A stretch of 64,000 bases of DNA, taken from assembly GCF_000739435.1 (NCBI RefSeq), contig NZ_CP009159.1:2378501-2442500 (forward strand). Direction: 5' to 3'. A program made the position numbers and the translations under genes. Position 1 is the first letter of the stretch. The number at the start of each line of letters is the position of its first letter. The notes beneath the pieces were generated by a model, which worked only from the letters and a program-made list of their open reading frames with translations, made no database searches and was not told the DNA's origin. Below are positions 1 to 8,411 of the stretch, one piece after another. This DNA is from Actinobacillus suis ATCC 33415 (GTDB taxonomy: Bacteria > Pseudomonadota > Gammaproteobacteria > Enterobacterales > Pasteurellaceae).

Positions 1-2
1 AA

Positions 3-338
3 AACGGCGAAGTAGTGAAAATGTTTGATGAACCAGAAAAAGATGGCGACCCGTTTGAAGTATCTGACGCAGAAACCATGATCAAGTTCTTAAACCCAGA
101 GTGGAAAGACCAAGATCCAATCGTGGTATTCAGCAAAACTGACTGCCCATTCTGTGCTAAAGCAAAAGCATTATTAGCTGAAAAAGGCTTACGCTTTGAA
201 GAAATCGTGTTAGATAACGATTCACAACGTGGTAAAGTGGTACGTGCGGTTGCAGGTAGCCAAACTGTTCCACAAATCTTTATCGGCGGTAAATTAATCG
301 GCGGTAGCGATGCTTTAGAAGCGTATTTTGCAAAATAA
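3..338 (+). CDS. Hybrid peroxiredoxin-glutaredoxin, C-terminal part (5' end outside window)
   Basis: The reading frame is already open at the window edge, so only the end of the gene is seen. The visible part runs from the tail of the peroxiredoxin 5 domain (NGEVVKMFDEP) into a glutaredoxin domain with the CPFC redox motif, the TVPQIFI cis-proline segment and the GGSDAL glutathione-binding loop. In Haemophilus this fusion reduces hydroperoxides with glutathione in the cytoplasm, the glutaredoxin half recycling the peroxiredoxin half. The GTG at position 15 is not the true start because coding sequence continues upstream. It ends at a terminator shared with fbp. Confidence 0.9.
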   Translation, partial: NGEVVKMFDEPEKDGDPFEVSDAETMIKFLNPEWKDQDPIVVFSKTDCPFCAKAKALLAEKGLRFEEIVLDNDSQRGKVVRAVAGSQTVPQIFIGGKLIGGSDALEAYFAK

Positions 339-361
339 TAAGCAAATTTAACCGCTTATAT

Positions 362-396
362 AAAAAAACCGAACGTTTAAAAGCGTTCGGTTTTTT
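362..396. terminator. Bidirectional terminator between peroxiredoxin-glutaredoxin gene and fbp
   Basis: A perfect stem AACCGAACG / CGTTCGGTT with an 8-base loop is flanked by an A-run on the left and a T-run on the right, so it can end transcripts of both convergent genes. Confidence 0.85.
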
Positions 397-409
397 GTTT
401 TTATTAGGA

Positions 410-1414
410 CTATTCTGCAAATTCTTGCATAAATTTGACCGCTTGTTGCACCATTGAGGTTGAGCCAACAAAGAACGGGACACGTTGATGTAGTTCGGTC
501 GGTTTAATATCTAAAATCGGATTAAAACCGTCTGTTGCCATACCGCCGGCTTGCTCAGCTAAGAACGCCATTGGATTGCCTTCATATAATAAACGTAGCT
601 TACCTTTTGGATAGACAGTTGAGGTTGGGTAGATATAGATCCCACCTTTTAATAGATTGCGGTGAAAATCTGACACTAATGAACCGATATAACGTGATGA
701 ATACGGACGTTTAGTCGCTTCGTCACTTTCTTGGCAATATTTGATGAATTTTTTCACGCCCATCGGGAAAGTGACATATTGTCCTTCGTTAATTGAGTAA
801 TATTTTCCTTCAAACGGCATTTTCATATCCGGATGAGACAGAATAAATAAACCGAGGGACGGGTCATAAGTAAAGCCGTTGACGCCGTTACCGGTGGTAT
901 AAACCAACATTGTAGATGAACCGTAAGTGACATAGCCCGACGCCACTTGTTTGCGCCCTTCTTGTAAGAAATCTTCAATCGTAACCGGCGTACCAATCGG
1001 TGAAACACGTTTATAAATTGAGAAAATCGTGCCGACCGAAACGTTTACATCAATATTTGAAGAACCGTCTAAAGGATCGGTCATTAAAATATATTTTGCA
1101 TTTCTACCTCTTTCGTTGTCAAAAGCAACGAAGTTATCGTCTTCTTCAGAGGCAAAACCTGCCACATCTTCACGTGCAATTAATGCTTTTTTCATCGTTT
1201 CATTGGCAAACACATCTAATTTCATTTGTGCTTCGCCTTGAATGTTTTCAGATCCGGCAACGCCTAAAATATCTTGGCTTAAACCGGCACGGTTAATTTC
1301 ACGATGAATAATTTTAGCCGCAAGGCGAATAGACGATAAGATACCGCTTAATTCACCTTTTGCTTCTGGGTACTCTGCTTGTTTTTCAATAATAAATTCG
1401 CCGAGTGTTTTCAT
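410..1414 (-). CDS. fbp: Fructose-1,6-bisphosphatase class I
   Basis: Gluconeogenic enzyme that hydrolyses fructose 1,6-bisphosphate to fructose 6-phosphate in the cytoplasm. The 334-residue product is close to the E. coli length. It carries the class I metal-binding signature DPLDGSSN at residues 113-120 and the acidic pair E90-E91. I chose the ATG at 1414 because a GGAG ribosome binding site lies just before it and the protein then begins MKTLGEFI as in the family; the frame stays open upstream to 1504 but lacks such a signal. A CRP-type site lies upstream, at a position that suits activation. Confidence 0.96.
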   Translation of the reverse strand: MKTLGEFIIEKQAEYPEAKGELSGILSSIRLAAKIIHREINRAGLSQDILGVAGSENIQGEAQMKLDVFANETMKKALIAREDVAGFASEEDDNFVAFDNERGRNAKYILMTDPLDGSSNIDVNVSVGTIFSIYKRVSPIGTPVTIEDFLQEGRKQVASGYVTYGSSTMLVYTTGNGVNGFTYDPSLGLFILSHPDMKMPFEGKYYSINEGQYVTFPMGVKKFIKYCQESDEATKRPYSSRYIGSLVSDFHRNLLKGGIYIYPTSTVYPKGKLRLLYEGNPMAFLAEQAGGMATDGFNPILDIKPTELHQRVPFFVGSTSMVQQAVKFMQEFAE

Positions 1415-1450
1415 AATTTCTCCTTGGGGTATGCTAAAATAGCTAGCGGT

Positions 1451-1456
1451 ATTATA
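1451..1456 (-). promoter_or_regulatory. Likely -10 element of fbp
   Basis: Read on the minus strand this is TATAAT, 37 bases upstream of the fbp start codon. The predicted transcript start is near 1444. No good -35 hexamer is visible, which fits an activator-dependent promoter. Confidence 0.55.
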
Positions 1457-1491
1457 GAAAGAAATTAAAGCTCCCTCTAACGGGGTATAAC

Positions 1492-1517
1492 AAGTTTGTG
1501 ACATTGATCACAAAATT
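1492..1517. promoter_or_regulatory. CRP (cAMP receptor protein) binding site between fbp and mpl
   Basis: Contains the ideal core TGTGA-N6-TCACA at 1497-1512 with AT-rich flanks. Its centre (1504.5) lies about 60 bases upstream of the fbp transcript start predicted from the -10 element, the classic class I activation distance. It also lies about 33 bases before the mpl start codon, so it could affect that gene too. Confidence 0.75.
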
Positions 1518-1537
1518 TTTACATTAAAGGCTAATTT

Positions 1538-2902
1538 ATGACGCAAAAACACATTCACATTCTTGGTATTTGTGGCACTTTTATGGGCGGTGTAGCGATG
1601 ATCGCTCGAGAACTGGGCTATAAAGTGACAGGTTCGGATACCAATGTTTATCCGCCGATGAGTACATTTTTAGAAAATCACGGCATCGAAATTATTCCTA
1701 ATTATGATGTGGCGCAGCTTCAGCCGGCACCGGATTTAGTGGTTATCGGTAACGCAATGAGCCGTGGTAATCCTTGCGTAGAATATGTATTGGATAATCA
1801 GCTAAATTACACTTCAGGCCCACAATGGTTACATGATCATCTGTTAAAAGATCGCTGGGTTCTAGCGGTGTCTGGTACGCACGGTAAAACCACTACCACT
1901 GGCATGTTAGCGTGGATTTTAGATCAAAATCAGATTGATACCGGCTTTTTAATCGGTGGCGTTGCCGGTAATTTCGGTATTTCGGCACGTGCCGGTTCAA
2001 GCAAATTCTTTGTGATTGAAGCAGATGAGTATGATTCTGCATTCTTTGATAAACGTTCTAAGTTCGTACATTACACGCCAAAAACGTTAATTATCAACAA
2101 TATTGAATTTGATCATGCAGATATTTTTGACGATTTAAAAGCGATTCAACGTCAGTTCCATCATTTAGTCCGTACCATGCCGAGTAGCGGTTGTATTCTT
2201 TCGGCAGCAGCAGATGAGAATGTACAAAATACGCTAAAAATGGGCAGTTACAGCGAGCTGCAATTTATTGGCGAAGATAAACAGTGGTTTGCAAAACCGA
2301 TTTCAGCAGATTGTTCGAATTTCGAAGTATTCCACAAAGGTGAAAAAGCCGGTGAAGTAAAATGGAATATTATCGGTGCGCATAATATGCATAATGCATT
2401 AATGGCGATTGCCGCGGCGCATCACGCTGGTGTATCGGTAGCAGGCGCTTGCGAAGCACTCGGTTCATTTATTAATGCAAACCGCCGTTTAGAAGTGAAA
2501 GGCGAAGTGAATGGTATTACCGTTTATGATGACTTTGCCCATCACCCAACCGCAATTGCGGCAACCATTGACGCTTTACGTGGCAAAGTCGGCAAAGAAC
2601 AGCGCATTTTAGCGGTGCTTGAGCCTCGTTCCAATACGATGAAAATGGGCGTACATAAAGAAGAAATTGCGCCAAGTTTAGCCGATGCGAATGCGGTATT
2701 TGTTTACCAACCGGACACAATTCCGTGGTCAGTTTCGGTAATTACCGATTCACTCTCACAACCGGCAGCATGGTCGGCAGATCTTGATGAATTGGTGGCG
2801 TTAGTGGTAAAAGAAGCGAAGCCGAACGATCATATTTTAGTGATGAGTAACGGTGCATTTGGCGGTATTCACAATAAACTCTTAAATGCACTAAAAAGCT
2901 AG
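1538..2902 (+). CDS. mpl: UDP-N-acetylmuramate:L-Ala-gamma-D-Glu-meso-DAP ligase
   Basis: Murein peptide recycling enzyme of the cytoplasm: it ligates the recovered tripeptide L-Ala-gamma-D-Glu-meso-DAP to UDP-MurNAc, feeding the cell-wall precursor pool. The 454-residue protein has the Mur-ligase ATP loop GTHGKTTT at about residues 113-120, the N-terminal nucleotide-binding GICGTFMGG, the conserved NNIEFDHADIF block and the C-terminal LEPRSNTMKMG segment seen in Mpl rather than MurC. The ATG follows AAAGG. It is divergent from fbp and convergent with the thioredoxin-like gene. Confidence 0.95.
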   Translation: MTQKHIHILGICGTFMGGVAMIARELGYKVTGSDTNVYPPMSTFLENHGIEIIPNYDVAQLQPAPDLVVIGNAMSRGNPCVEYVLDNQLNYTSGPQWLHDHLLKDRWVLAVSGTHGKTTTTGMLAWILDQNQIDTGFLIGGVAGNFGISARAGSSKFFVIEADEYDSAFFDKRSKFVHYTPKTLIINNIEFDHADIFDDLKAIQRQFHHLVRTMPSSGCILSAAADENVQNTLKMGSYSELQFIGEDKQWFAKPISADCSNFEVFHKGEKAGEVKWNIIGAHNMHNALMAIAAAHHAGVSVAGACEALGSFINANRRLEVKGEVNGITVYDDFAHHPTAIAATIDALRGKVGKEQRILAVLEPRSNTMKMGVHKEEIAPSLADANAVFVYQPDTIPWSVSVITDSLSQPAAWSADLDELVALVVKEAKPNDHILVMSNGAFGGIHNKLLNALKS

Positions 2903-2919
2903 TTTTCCCGTCTATGTAA

Positions 2920-2950
2920 AAATACCGCCTAGAGAGCTAGGCGGTATATT
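2920..2950. terminator. Convergent hairpin at the mpl / thioredoxin-like gene junction
   Basis: An 11-base perfect stem ATACCGCCTAG / CTAGGCGGTAT (2922-2932, 2937-2947) with loop AGAG. The right arm covers the last codons and stop of the minus-strand gene. T-rich sequence follows on both strands, though the run is short on the plus side. Confidence 0.7.
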
Positions 2951-3263
2951 CTTTTATATATTTCTCCAATACTTCTTTAAGTTCCCTCATATTAATATAT
3001 CTCGCCGAACGCCAAATTTCTTTGCCGTCCGCAAAGAAAAGTACCGCCGGTGCGGTGAGTACGTGAAAACGGCTGGCAATCATCGGCACCGTTGTGATAT
3101 TGGTTTCAACACCTGTCATTTCAGGTAATTCCGCCACGACTTCGGCAACCTGTTTTCTAAATACCGTACACACACCGCAATTTGGTGCTTGTACATAAAG
3201 TAGTGTTAAGCGATTTTCAGCAAGATACTGTTCGATAGTCGCAAGATCGTGAGCGTTATGCAT
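2937..3263 (-). CDS. Thioredoxin-family protein with CGVC motif
   Basis: A 108-residue cytoplasmic thioredoxin-fold protein with no signal peptide. The redox pair is CGVC at residues 29-32, and the cis-proline lies in LTAPAVLFF. It resembles the small YtpP-like thioredoxins of Gram-positive bacteria and Pasteurellaceae rather than TrxA. It is last in a leftward gene set that starts with a thioredoxin and includes an OsmC-like protein and an FMN oxidoreductase, so a role in thiol redox balance is likely. The substrate is unknown. Confidence 0.8.
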   Translation of the reverse strand: MHNAHDLATIEQYLAENRLTLLYVQAPNCGVCTVFRKQVAEVVAELPEMTGVETNITTVPMIASRFHVLTAPAVLFFADGKEIWRSARYINMRELKEVLEKYIKEYTA

Positions 3264-3285
3264 ATTTTCCTCCTATTTAAAAATG

Positions 3286-3331
3286 ACAAGCGGTCAGATT
3301 TTTGCAACATTTTACAAAATCCGACCGCTTG
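3286..3331. repeat. Inverted pair of uptake signal sequences
   Basis: ACAAGCGGTC and its inverse GACCGCTTG face each other with the usual AT-rich tails between them. The pair sits between the FMN oxidoreductase and the thioredoxin-like gene and may form a hairpin that attenuates or stabilises the transcript. Confidence 0.75.
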
Positions 3332-3338
3332 AACATAG

Positions 3339-4316
3339 TTATTCGGCAAATAATCCGTCAATCACTTCCGCTACGGTTTTGATTTCGTGGATATTGGCAA
3401 TGCCTAAGCCGACACAGCCCCAACCGTTATCGAAATCTCCTTTCATCATACCGTTGCCGAAACCGGATAAACCAGCCATTGCTTTACCGATTTCGCTGTC
3501 GTCTGCACCGCTTTGGGTGAGTTCAACCAATTTTTCCGTGAGTTTACCCGTGAAAGAACGGGCGAACGTTGGCGGTGCTTTAAAGAGCAATAAATCATCA
3601 GGCGTTGAGCGAACAATGCTTTCTTTCACTCGTTGATGGGTTGGGTTTTCTTTGGTTGCCAATAATGCTGTTCCCACAAAAATCCCTTCCGCGCCTAAGG
3701 CAAATGTGGCTTTAGTGGTACGGTGGTCGGAAATGCCACCAGCTGCCATAACGGGCACATTCTTCGCCGCATCGACAATCATCGGTACAATCGCAAAAGT
3801 ACCAATCGCTTTTTCCGGCATTAAACCGCCTTCATCAAAACCGGTTGCGACAATAATATCCGCCCCTGCTTGTTCCGCTTGTTGTGTATTAGCAATCGTA
3901 GGGGTAATTGCTCGGAAAATAATTTTCACACCCGCTTGTTTTAATTCGGCAAAAATCTCCGGTAGCACTGTGCCATCGCCTATACCCATCCATACTACAC
4001 CGTGTACGCCTTCTTCTTTGATGACATCAATAATCGGACGAGTCCAAGGATCTTTTGATTGATCAGGATTTGGGGCAAGGTTCACGCCAAACGGCTTATC
4101 CGTTAGGGCTTTAGTTTTGCGAATTTCTGCTCGCATACGCTCAGCCGTTTCAATCGGAGAACTGGTCATCTCTGTTTGCCCTGCATTCGGCCCAAGCACA
4201 CCATAGCCACCTGCATTACTTACCGCCGCCACAAATTCAGCATTGGTTACCCACGACATTGGGCCTTGCACGATAGGTTTTTCAATCCCTAAAATTTCTG
4301 TAATTCGATTTTTCAT
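3339..4316 (-). CDS. NAD(P)H-dependent FMN oxidoreductase (nitronate monooxygenase family)
   Basis: A 325-residue TIM-barrel flavoprotein of the 2-nitropropane dioxygenase / enoyl-reductase-II family (PF03060). Visible family marks are the N-terminal PIVQGPMSWV, the NLAPNP segment, and the FMN phosphate-binding stretch AAGGISDH followed by GAEGIFVGTALL. Members oxidise nitronates or reduce quinones with flavin; the exact substrate cannot be read from sequence. It lies third in the leftward redox set, 78 bases after the OsmC-like gene. Confidence 0.85.
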   Translation of the reverse strand: MKNRITEILGIEKPIVQGPMSWVTNAEFVAAVSNAGGYGVLGPNAGQTEMTSSPIETAERMRAEIRKTKALTDKPFGVNLAPNPDQSKDPWTRPIIDVIKEEGVHGVVWMGIGDGTVLPEIFAELKQAGVKIIFRAITPTIANTQQAEQAGADIIVATGFDEGGLMPEKAIGTFAIVPMIVDAAKNVPVMAAGGISDHRTTKATFALGAEGIFVGTALLATKENPTHQRVKESIVRSTPDDLLLFKAPPTFARSFTGKLTEKLVELTQSGADDSEIGKAMAGLSGFGNGMMKGDFDNGWGCVGLGIANIHEIKTVAEVIDGLFAE

Positions 4317-4394
4317 TTTATATCCTTTGTTTTAGCGATCATTTGCAAACTTTTGAGGGAAAATGACCGCTTGTAATGTTAATTAAAATTAGCC

Positions 4395-4943
4395 TTAAAC
4401 AATACGATGAACCACAGGAACTGGGTTGGTAAACATATCGTATAACGGAGAGTGATTCGGAATTTCTGCAATTAAAGCCTCGACTTCGGCACGGCTAGCA
4501 TTTGAGCTTTCAACGTGAATATCCACACGAATTTCACTTGCACCGTTTCGTACGTTTGGATCGAATTTTAAAAAGCCGTTTAAGTCAAAATCCGCTTCAA
4601 GATTTAGCTCGATTTTTTCCAATTCAATGCCTTTGCCTGCTGCCAATAATGTGAGAGTGGCGGTGTAACAACCCGCTAAGGCTTGCAAAGCATATTCCAT
4701 TGGGCTAAGCGCTTTGTCTTCGCCTAAAACTGCTTCTGGTTCATCACCGATGGTTTCAAATTTACCCACACGGCTTTCATCAACAATACCAGCGTGAACG
4801 GTTTTGCCTGTGCGAGTTTTCACACCTACACCACCGTTAGATTGGCTGGTCATTGTGACGGTAAATCGCCCTAATTTCGGCTCATTTTTCACCGCACTTG
4901 CTACTTCTGCAACTTTGTTTGGATCAACATAAGGTTTCGTCAT
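4395..4943 (-). CDS. OsmC-family protein lacking the second conserved cysteine
   Basis: An OsmC/Ohr-fold protein of 182 residues; the family typically reduces organic hydroperoxides using two cysteines. Only one cysteine is present (in ALAGCYTATL). The place of the second one reads NHSPLYDMF, so classical two-cysteine peroxidase chemistry is doubtful. I chose the ATG at 4943 because a GAGGA site precedes it; the longer frame to 4991 would run into the end of the thioredoxin gene. It lies 31 bases after that gene, probably in one operon. Confidence 0.85.
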   Translation of the reverse strand: MTKPYVDPNKVAEVASAVKNEPKLGRFTVTMTSQSNGGVGVKTRTGKTVHAGIVDESRVGKFETIGDEPEAVLGEDKALSPMEYALQALAGCYTATLTLLAAGKGIELEKIELNLEADFDLNGFLKFDPNVRNGASEIRVDIHVESSNASRAEVEALIAEIPNHSPLYDMFTNPVPVVHRIV

Positions 4944-4974
4944 TTTATTTTCCTCGAATAATGTTAAAAATTGC

Positions 4975-5301
4975 CTAAAATGCTTTTTCAATAAAAGCAG
5001 CTAATTGAGATTTCGGCATTGCGCCTGCGGTGCGATCAACAATCTCACCATTGCGGAAAGTTATCAATGTCGGAATGTTGCGAACACCAAATTTCATTGA
5101 AAGCTCAGGATTTTGATCGACATTGATTTTCACGATTTTCGCTTTGCCTTGATATTCCTCTGCAAGCGCTTCTAAGCTTGGTACAATCATTTGACATGGT
5201 GGACACCAGTCTGCGTAAAAATCCACTAACACGGGTTGTTTTGCATTCAAAACATCTTGCTCAAAATCGTTATCGTTTGAATAAAAAATAGTATTGCTCA
5301 T
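4975..5301 (-). CDS. Thioredoxin
   Basis: A 108-residue cytoplasmic thioredoxin, a general protein-disulfide reductant. The active site is WCPPC (C33, C36) rather than the common WCGPC, and the cis-proline loop reads NIPTLITF. It is the first gene of the leftward redox set and is divergent from an AraC-type regulator. Its promoter has a good -10 (TATAAT on the minus strand at 5353-5358) without an obvious -35, which fits control by an activator. Because of the WCPPC site it may be a second, specialised thioredoxin and not the housekeeping TrxA. Confidence 0.9.
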   Translation of the reverse strand: MSNTIFYSNDNDFEQDVLNAKQPVLVDFYADWCPPCQMIVPSLEALAEEYQGKAKIVKINVDQNPELSMKFGVRNIPTLITFRNGEIVDRTAGAMPKSQLAAFIEKAF

Positions 5302-5400
5302 TGGGAATTCTCCAGCTTGTTAAATTGTTTCAGTCTTGTGCTGATGTGAGTCATTATAGAAAAAACAAGCGGTCATTTCTTGCCGAAAACAAGCAAATTA

Positions 5401-5428
5401 TTGCCTAATTTGATAATGTGGGTAGAAT
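5401..5428 (+). promoter_or_regulatory. Probable promoter of the AraC-type regulator gene
   Basis: TTGCCT (5401-5406) and TAGAAT (5423-5428) with 16 bases between them, about 21 bases before the regulator's start codon. Confidence 0.45.
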
Positions 5429-5449
5429 ATGTGAAAAGAGAGGAATCGG

Positions 5450-6361
5450 ATGAAAAACGAAAAATTGCAACAAATTGCGGAATTGATAAAAGAATTTACC
5501 GCAGAAGAAGGGTGTTTCTACATGACTGAAATTCAAACTTTAAGCCTTTGTCGCCGTAATCACACGACTAATCCGATGCCGTGCATTTATCCGTTGAGCT
5601 TATTTTTGGTAGTGCAAGGCTCGCAACATGTGAATTTTGGCGAGAGTGTAATGGAAATTCATCGGGGCCAAACGGCGCTGACAACGCTGGATTTACCGGT
5701 AGTTTCCAATGTGCTCAATGCTTCTAAACATGAACCGTATTTGAGTTTGCGGATTGAGCTTGATGCGATGTTACTGCGAGAACTTGACGAACAAACGCAG
5801 TGGCAGCCGACAACTTCCAGTTTATCAGATAGCTTATCGGTCTTTCCGGCAGATGAAGATTTACTAGATAGCATTTTGCGTTTGATGAAACTGCTTAAAA
5901 CTCCAAAATTACAATCGTATTTGCGACCGTTAGTAGAGCGAGAAATTGCTTTGCGATTATTGGCAAGCGACCATCATGCAATGTTAAGAAGATTGCTTAC
6001 GCAAGGTACGATTGAACAAAAAATTGCAAAAGTAATTGCCTATTTTAATGACCATTATGCTGAGAAGATTGAAATGGATCGCCTGGCGGAAATGGTTTTT
6101 ATTAGTCCGTCTTCGCTCCGTCAGCATTTCCGTAAAATTACGGGTACAAGCCCGTTGCAATATCAAAAGCAGTTGCGATTACAGCACGCAAGACGATTAA
6201 TGTTTAAGCAGAATTTTGATGCGACCAGCGCCGCAATGGAGGTCGGCTATGAAAGCCCAAATCAATTTAATCGAGAATACGCCCGCTTTTTCGGTGAACC
6301 GCCATTACGGGATATTCATCGCTTAAAAGAAGACGAAATGCACTTCGGGCGAATTGTATAA
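5450..6361 (+). CDS. AraC-family transcriptional regulator
   Basis: A 303-residue regulator with the AraC N-terminal effector domain of the YqhC type (about residues 20-180; PIYPLSLFLVVQG and RGQTALTTLDLPV are typical) and a C-terminal pair of helix-turn-helix motifs (MVFISPSSLRQHFRKITG and AAMEVGYESPNQFNREY). The ATG follows GAGAGGAA. It is divergent from the thioredoxin-led redox genes, so it probably controls them; YqhC relatives respond to reactive aldehydes and control oxidoreductases. The target and effector are inferred from position only. Confidence 0.88.
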   Translation: MKNEKLQQIAELIKEFTAEEGCFYMTEIQTLSLCRRNHTTNPMPCIYPLSLFLVVQGSQHVNFGESVMEIHRGQTALTTLDLPVVSNVLNASKHEPYLSLRIELDAMLLRELDEQTQWQPTTSSLSDSLSVFPADEDLLDSILRLMKLLKTPKLQSYLRPLVEREIALRLLASDHHAMLRRLLTQGTIEQKIAKVIAYFNDHYAEKIEMDRLAEMVFISPSSLRQHFRKITGTSPLQYQKQLRLQHARRLMFKQNFDATSAAMEVGYESPNQFNREYARFFGEPPLRDIHRLKEDEMHFGRIV

Positions 6362-6363
6362 AA

Positions 6364-6414
6364 AATCAAGCGGTCAAAATTTGCAAATTTTTTGCAAAAT
6401 TAGACCGCTTGTAA
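6364..6414. terminator. Inverted uptake-signal pair acting as terminator
   Basis: TCAAGCGGTCAAAATTTGC and its inverse face each other between two convergent genes, the AraC regulator and the metallo-hydrolase. The hairpin could end both transcripts. Confidence 0.65.
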
Positions 6415-6440
6415 GTTGTTTTAAAGCTAGGGTGAAAGGC

Positions 6441-7544
6441 TTATCTTCTAAGTTCTAGGGCTTGCCACCATTGATTGTTTTGGAAATGTTCCGGTTGGTA
6501 TTTTTCACCCATTTTCGGCACGTCTAATATAACGCCCTTTTCCGCTGCCGTTTTAACGCTGGTGTCAATAGATTGATACCAAGGGTTACGTCCTAAGCTA
6601 AATACGCCCCAATGAATCGGTAACATTCTTTTCGCCTTAAGATCTTGGGCGGCTTGTACTGCTTGTTCTGGGAACATATGCGTTTTCGGCCAGCCGGCAT
6701 TAGCAGCGTCAATTTCAACGAAAGCGAGATCAAATCCGCCATATTTCTGCCCGATTTCCGCTAAATGTTTGCCGTAACTGGTGTCTCCGCTCCAAAAGAT
6801 ACGTCGTCCGTTTGCTTCCAAGACAAAAGAAGCCCATAGGGTTTTATTGCGGTCGGTTGTCCAGCGAGAGGTATAATGTTGAGCGGTTTCAGCGGTCAGT
6901 TTTATCTCACCAAACATACTGCTATCACCCCAACCTAATTCAGTAATTTTTTCCACCGGTACGCCCCACGATTGTAATCTCGCCCCTACACCTAACGGTG
7001 CAATAAAGCGATCAACTTTATCCGCTAAATGGCGAATCGTATCCGCTTCCAAATGATCGTAGTGATCGTGCGTCAGTAACACTGCATCGAGCTTCGGTAA
7101 GTTTTTCAACTGAATCGGCGCTTCTTGAAAGCGAGGGGCAATCAACGGAAAATTGAGCGGATTCGCATTACCGAATACCGGATCAATTAAGATACGTTGA
7201 CTGCTCAATTCCAAAATTGCCGACGAATGTCCTAACCAATAGTAAGCGAATTGTTCCGCTTGTCCAAAGCTGTTTTGATCTAACATCGTCATTGGTAAAC
7301 GTGCTTTCGGTGTATAACCGTCATAACGAATAAAGCCGCCTTTGCCGGTCGCCTGTTCCGGATAGTAAGGCAATTCCGGTTCATATAGATTAGTAAACTG
7401 TCCGTTTTTGTAATATGGCAGATTACGAAAACGACTTTCATCCGGTAAATCGCCGAGATTGCGATAAAGCATAATTCCGAGCACTGCGACTATCAGTAGT
7501 ATCCCACTAAACAGATAAAGTAAGCCCTTAAGCCATTTCTTCAC
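6441..7544 (-). CDS. Membrane-anchored metallo-beta-lactamase-fold hydrolase (UlaG / NAPE-PLD-like)
   Basis: A 367-residue protein with one N-terminal membrane segment (about residues 5-26) followed by a metallo-beta-lactamase domain. The zinc motif HDHYDH is complete, and SGDT and the late IHWG histidine are present. Such proteins include UlaG (ascorbate lactonase) and NAPE-phospholipase D; the substrate cannot be told. It is the last gene of a tight leftward operon behind a YghU-type GST and S-formylglutathione hydrolase (one base gap to the latter), which suggests hydrolysis of an adduct or ester in detoxification. Confidence 0.85.
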   Translation of the reverse strand: MKKWLKGLLYLFSGILLIVAVLGIMLYRNLGDLPDESRFRNLPYYKNGQFTNLYEPELPYYPEQATGKGGFIRYDGYTPKARLPMTMLDQNSFGQAEQFAYYWLGHSSAILELSSQRILIDPVFGNANPLNFPLIAPRFQEAPIQLKNLPKLDAVLLTHDHYDHLEADTIRHLADKVDRFIAPLGVGARLQSWGVPVEKITELGWGDSSMFGEIKLTAETAQHYTSRWTTDRNKTLWASFVLEANGRRIFWSGDTSYGKHLAEIGQKYGGFDLAFVEIDAANAGWPKTHMFPEQAVQAAQDLKAKRMLPIHWGVFSLGRNPWYQSIDTSVKTAAEKGVILDVPKMGEKYQPEHFQNNQWWQALELRR

Positions 7545-7545
7545 A

Positions 7546-8397
7546 TTATGCTCCCATAGCAGCTAACGCTTTTGCATGAAATGCGATATGTTTTTCGATA
7601 AAACTCGCGATAAAGAAATAGCTGTGATCATAACCTTCGTGCAAATTAAGCGTCACATCAAAACCTAGCTTTTGCGCTTTTTCGGCAAATATTTCCGGCT
7701 GTAATTGGGTTGGATAGAAGCTATCGGCAAGCCCTTGCTCAATCAAAATAGGGCGAGCTGGCGATACGTTATCTAATAACGCAAAGCTGTCATATTCCGC
7801 CCAAGCGGTCTGATTTTCACCCAAATAAGCAGTGAAGGCTTTTTGTCCCCATGGTACTTGGCTTGGGGTAACGATCGGCGAGAAAGCCGAGATCGCACAG
7901 TAACGTTCCGGATTCTTTAAGCCGATTTGGATCGCACCGTGTCCACCCATACTGTGACCCGAAATTGAACGTTTATCGCTAACTGGGAAGTTTGCCTCAA
8001 TAAGCGCCGGCAGCTCTTGCACAATGTAATCGTACATTTTGAAATGCGCAGCCCACGGTTGTTGGGTGGCATTGAGGTAAAAACCGGCACCTTGACCTAA
8101 GTCGTAACCTTCATCATTTGCAACGGCTTCACCACGTGGCGAAGTATCCGGCATCACAATCGCAATACCGTGTTGTGCGGCAAATTGTTGTGCGCCGGCT
8201 TTGGTCGCAAAGTTTTCATCGGTACAAGTCAGCCCTGAAAGCCAATAAAGCACCGGCACTTTTTGCCCTTGTTCCGCTTGCGGCGGCAAGTAGATAGCAA
8301 AAGTCATTTCACAGTGGGTGCTGTTTGAATAATGCGTATAACGTTCGTGATAGCCGCCAAACATTTTATAGCGGGCAATTTGTGTAAGTGCGGTCAT
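7546..8397 (-). CDS. S-formylglutathione hydrolase (esterase D family)
   Basis: A 283-residue alpha/beta hydrolase that cleaves S-formylglutathione to formate and glutathione, the second step of formaldehyde removal after AdhC. The nucleophile elbow GHSMGG is intact, and the histidine is in YDHSYFF near the C-terminus. The start ATG overlaps no neighbour and lies 14 bases after the GST gene. Known names are fghA, frmB or estD. In H. influenzae adhC and estD adjoin; here adhC is about 1.8 kb away behind a toxin-antitoxin pair, but shares an upstream control sequence with this operon. Confidence 0.93.
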   Translation of the reverse strand: MTALTQIARYKMFGGYHERYTHYSNSTHCEMTFAIYLPPQAEQGQKVPVLYWLSGLTCTDENFATKAGAQQFAAQHGIAIVMPDTSPRGEAVANDEGYDLGQGAGFYLNATQQPWAAHFKMYDYIVQELPALIEANFPVSDKRSISGHSMGGHGAIQIGLKNPERYCAISAFSPIVTPSQVPWGQKAFTAYLGENQTAWAEYDSFALLDNVSPARPILIEQGLADSFYPTQLQPEIFAEKAQKLGFDVTLNLHEGYDHSYFFIASFIEKHIAFHAKALAAMGA

Positions 8398-8411
8398 TTT
8401 TCTCCCTTTTT

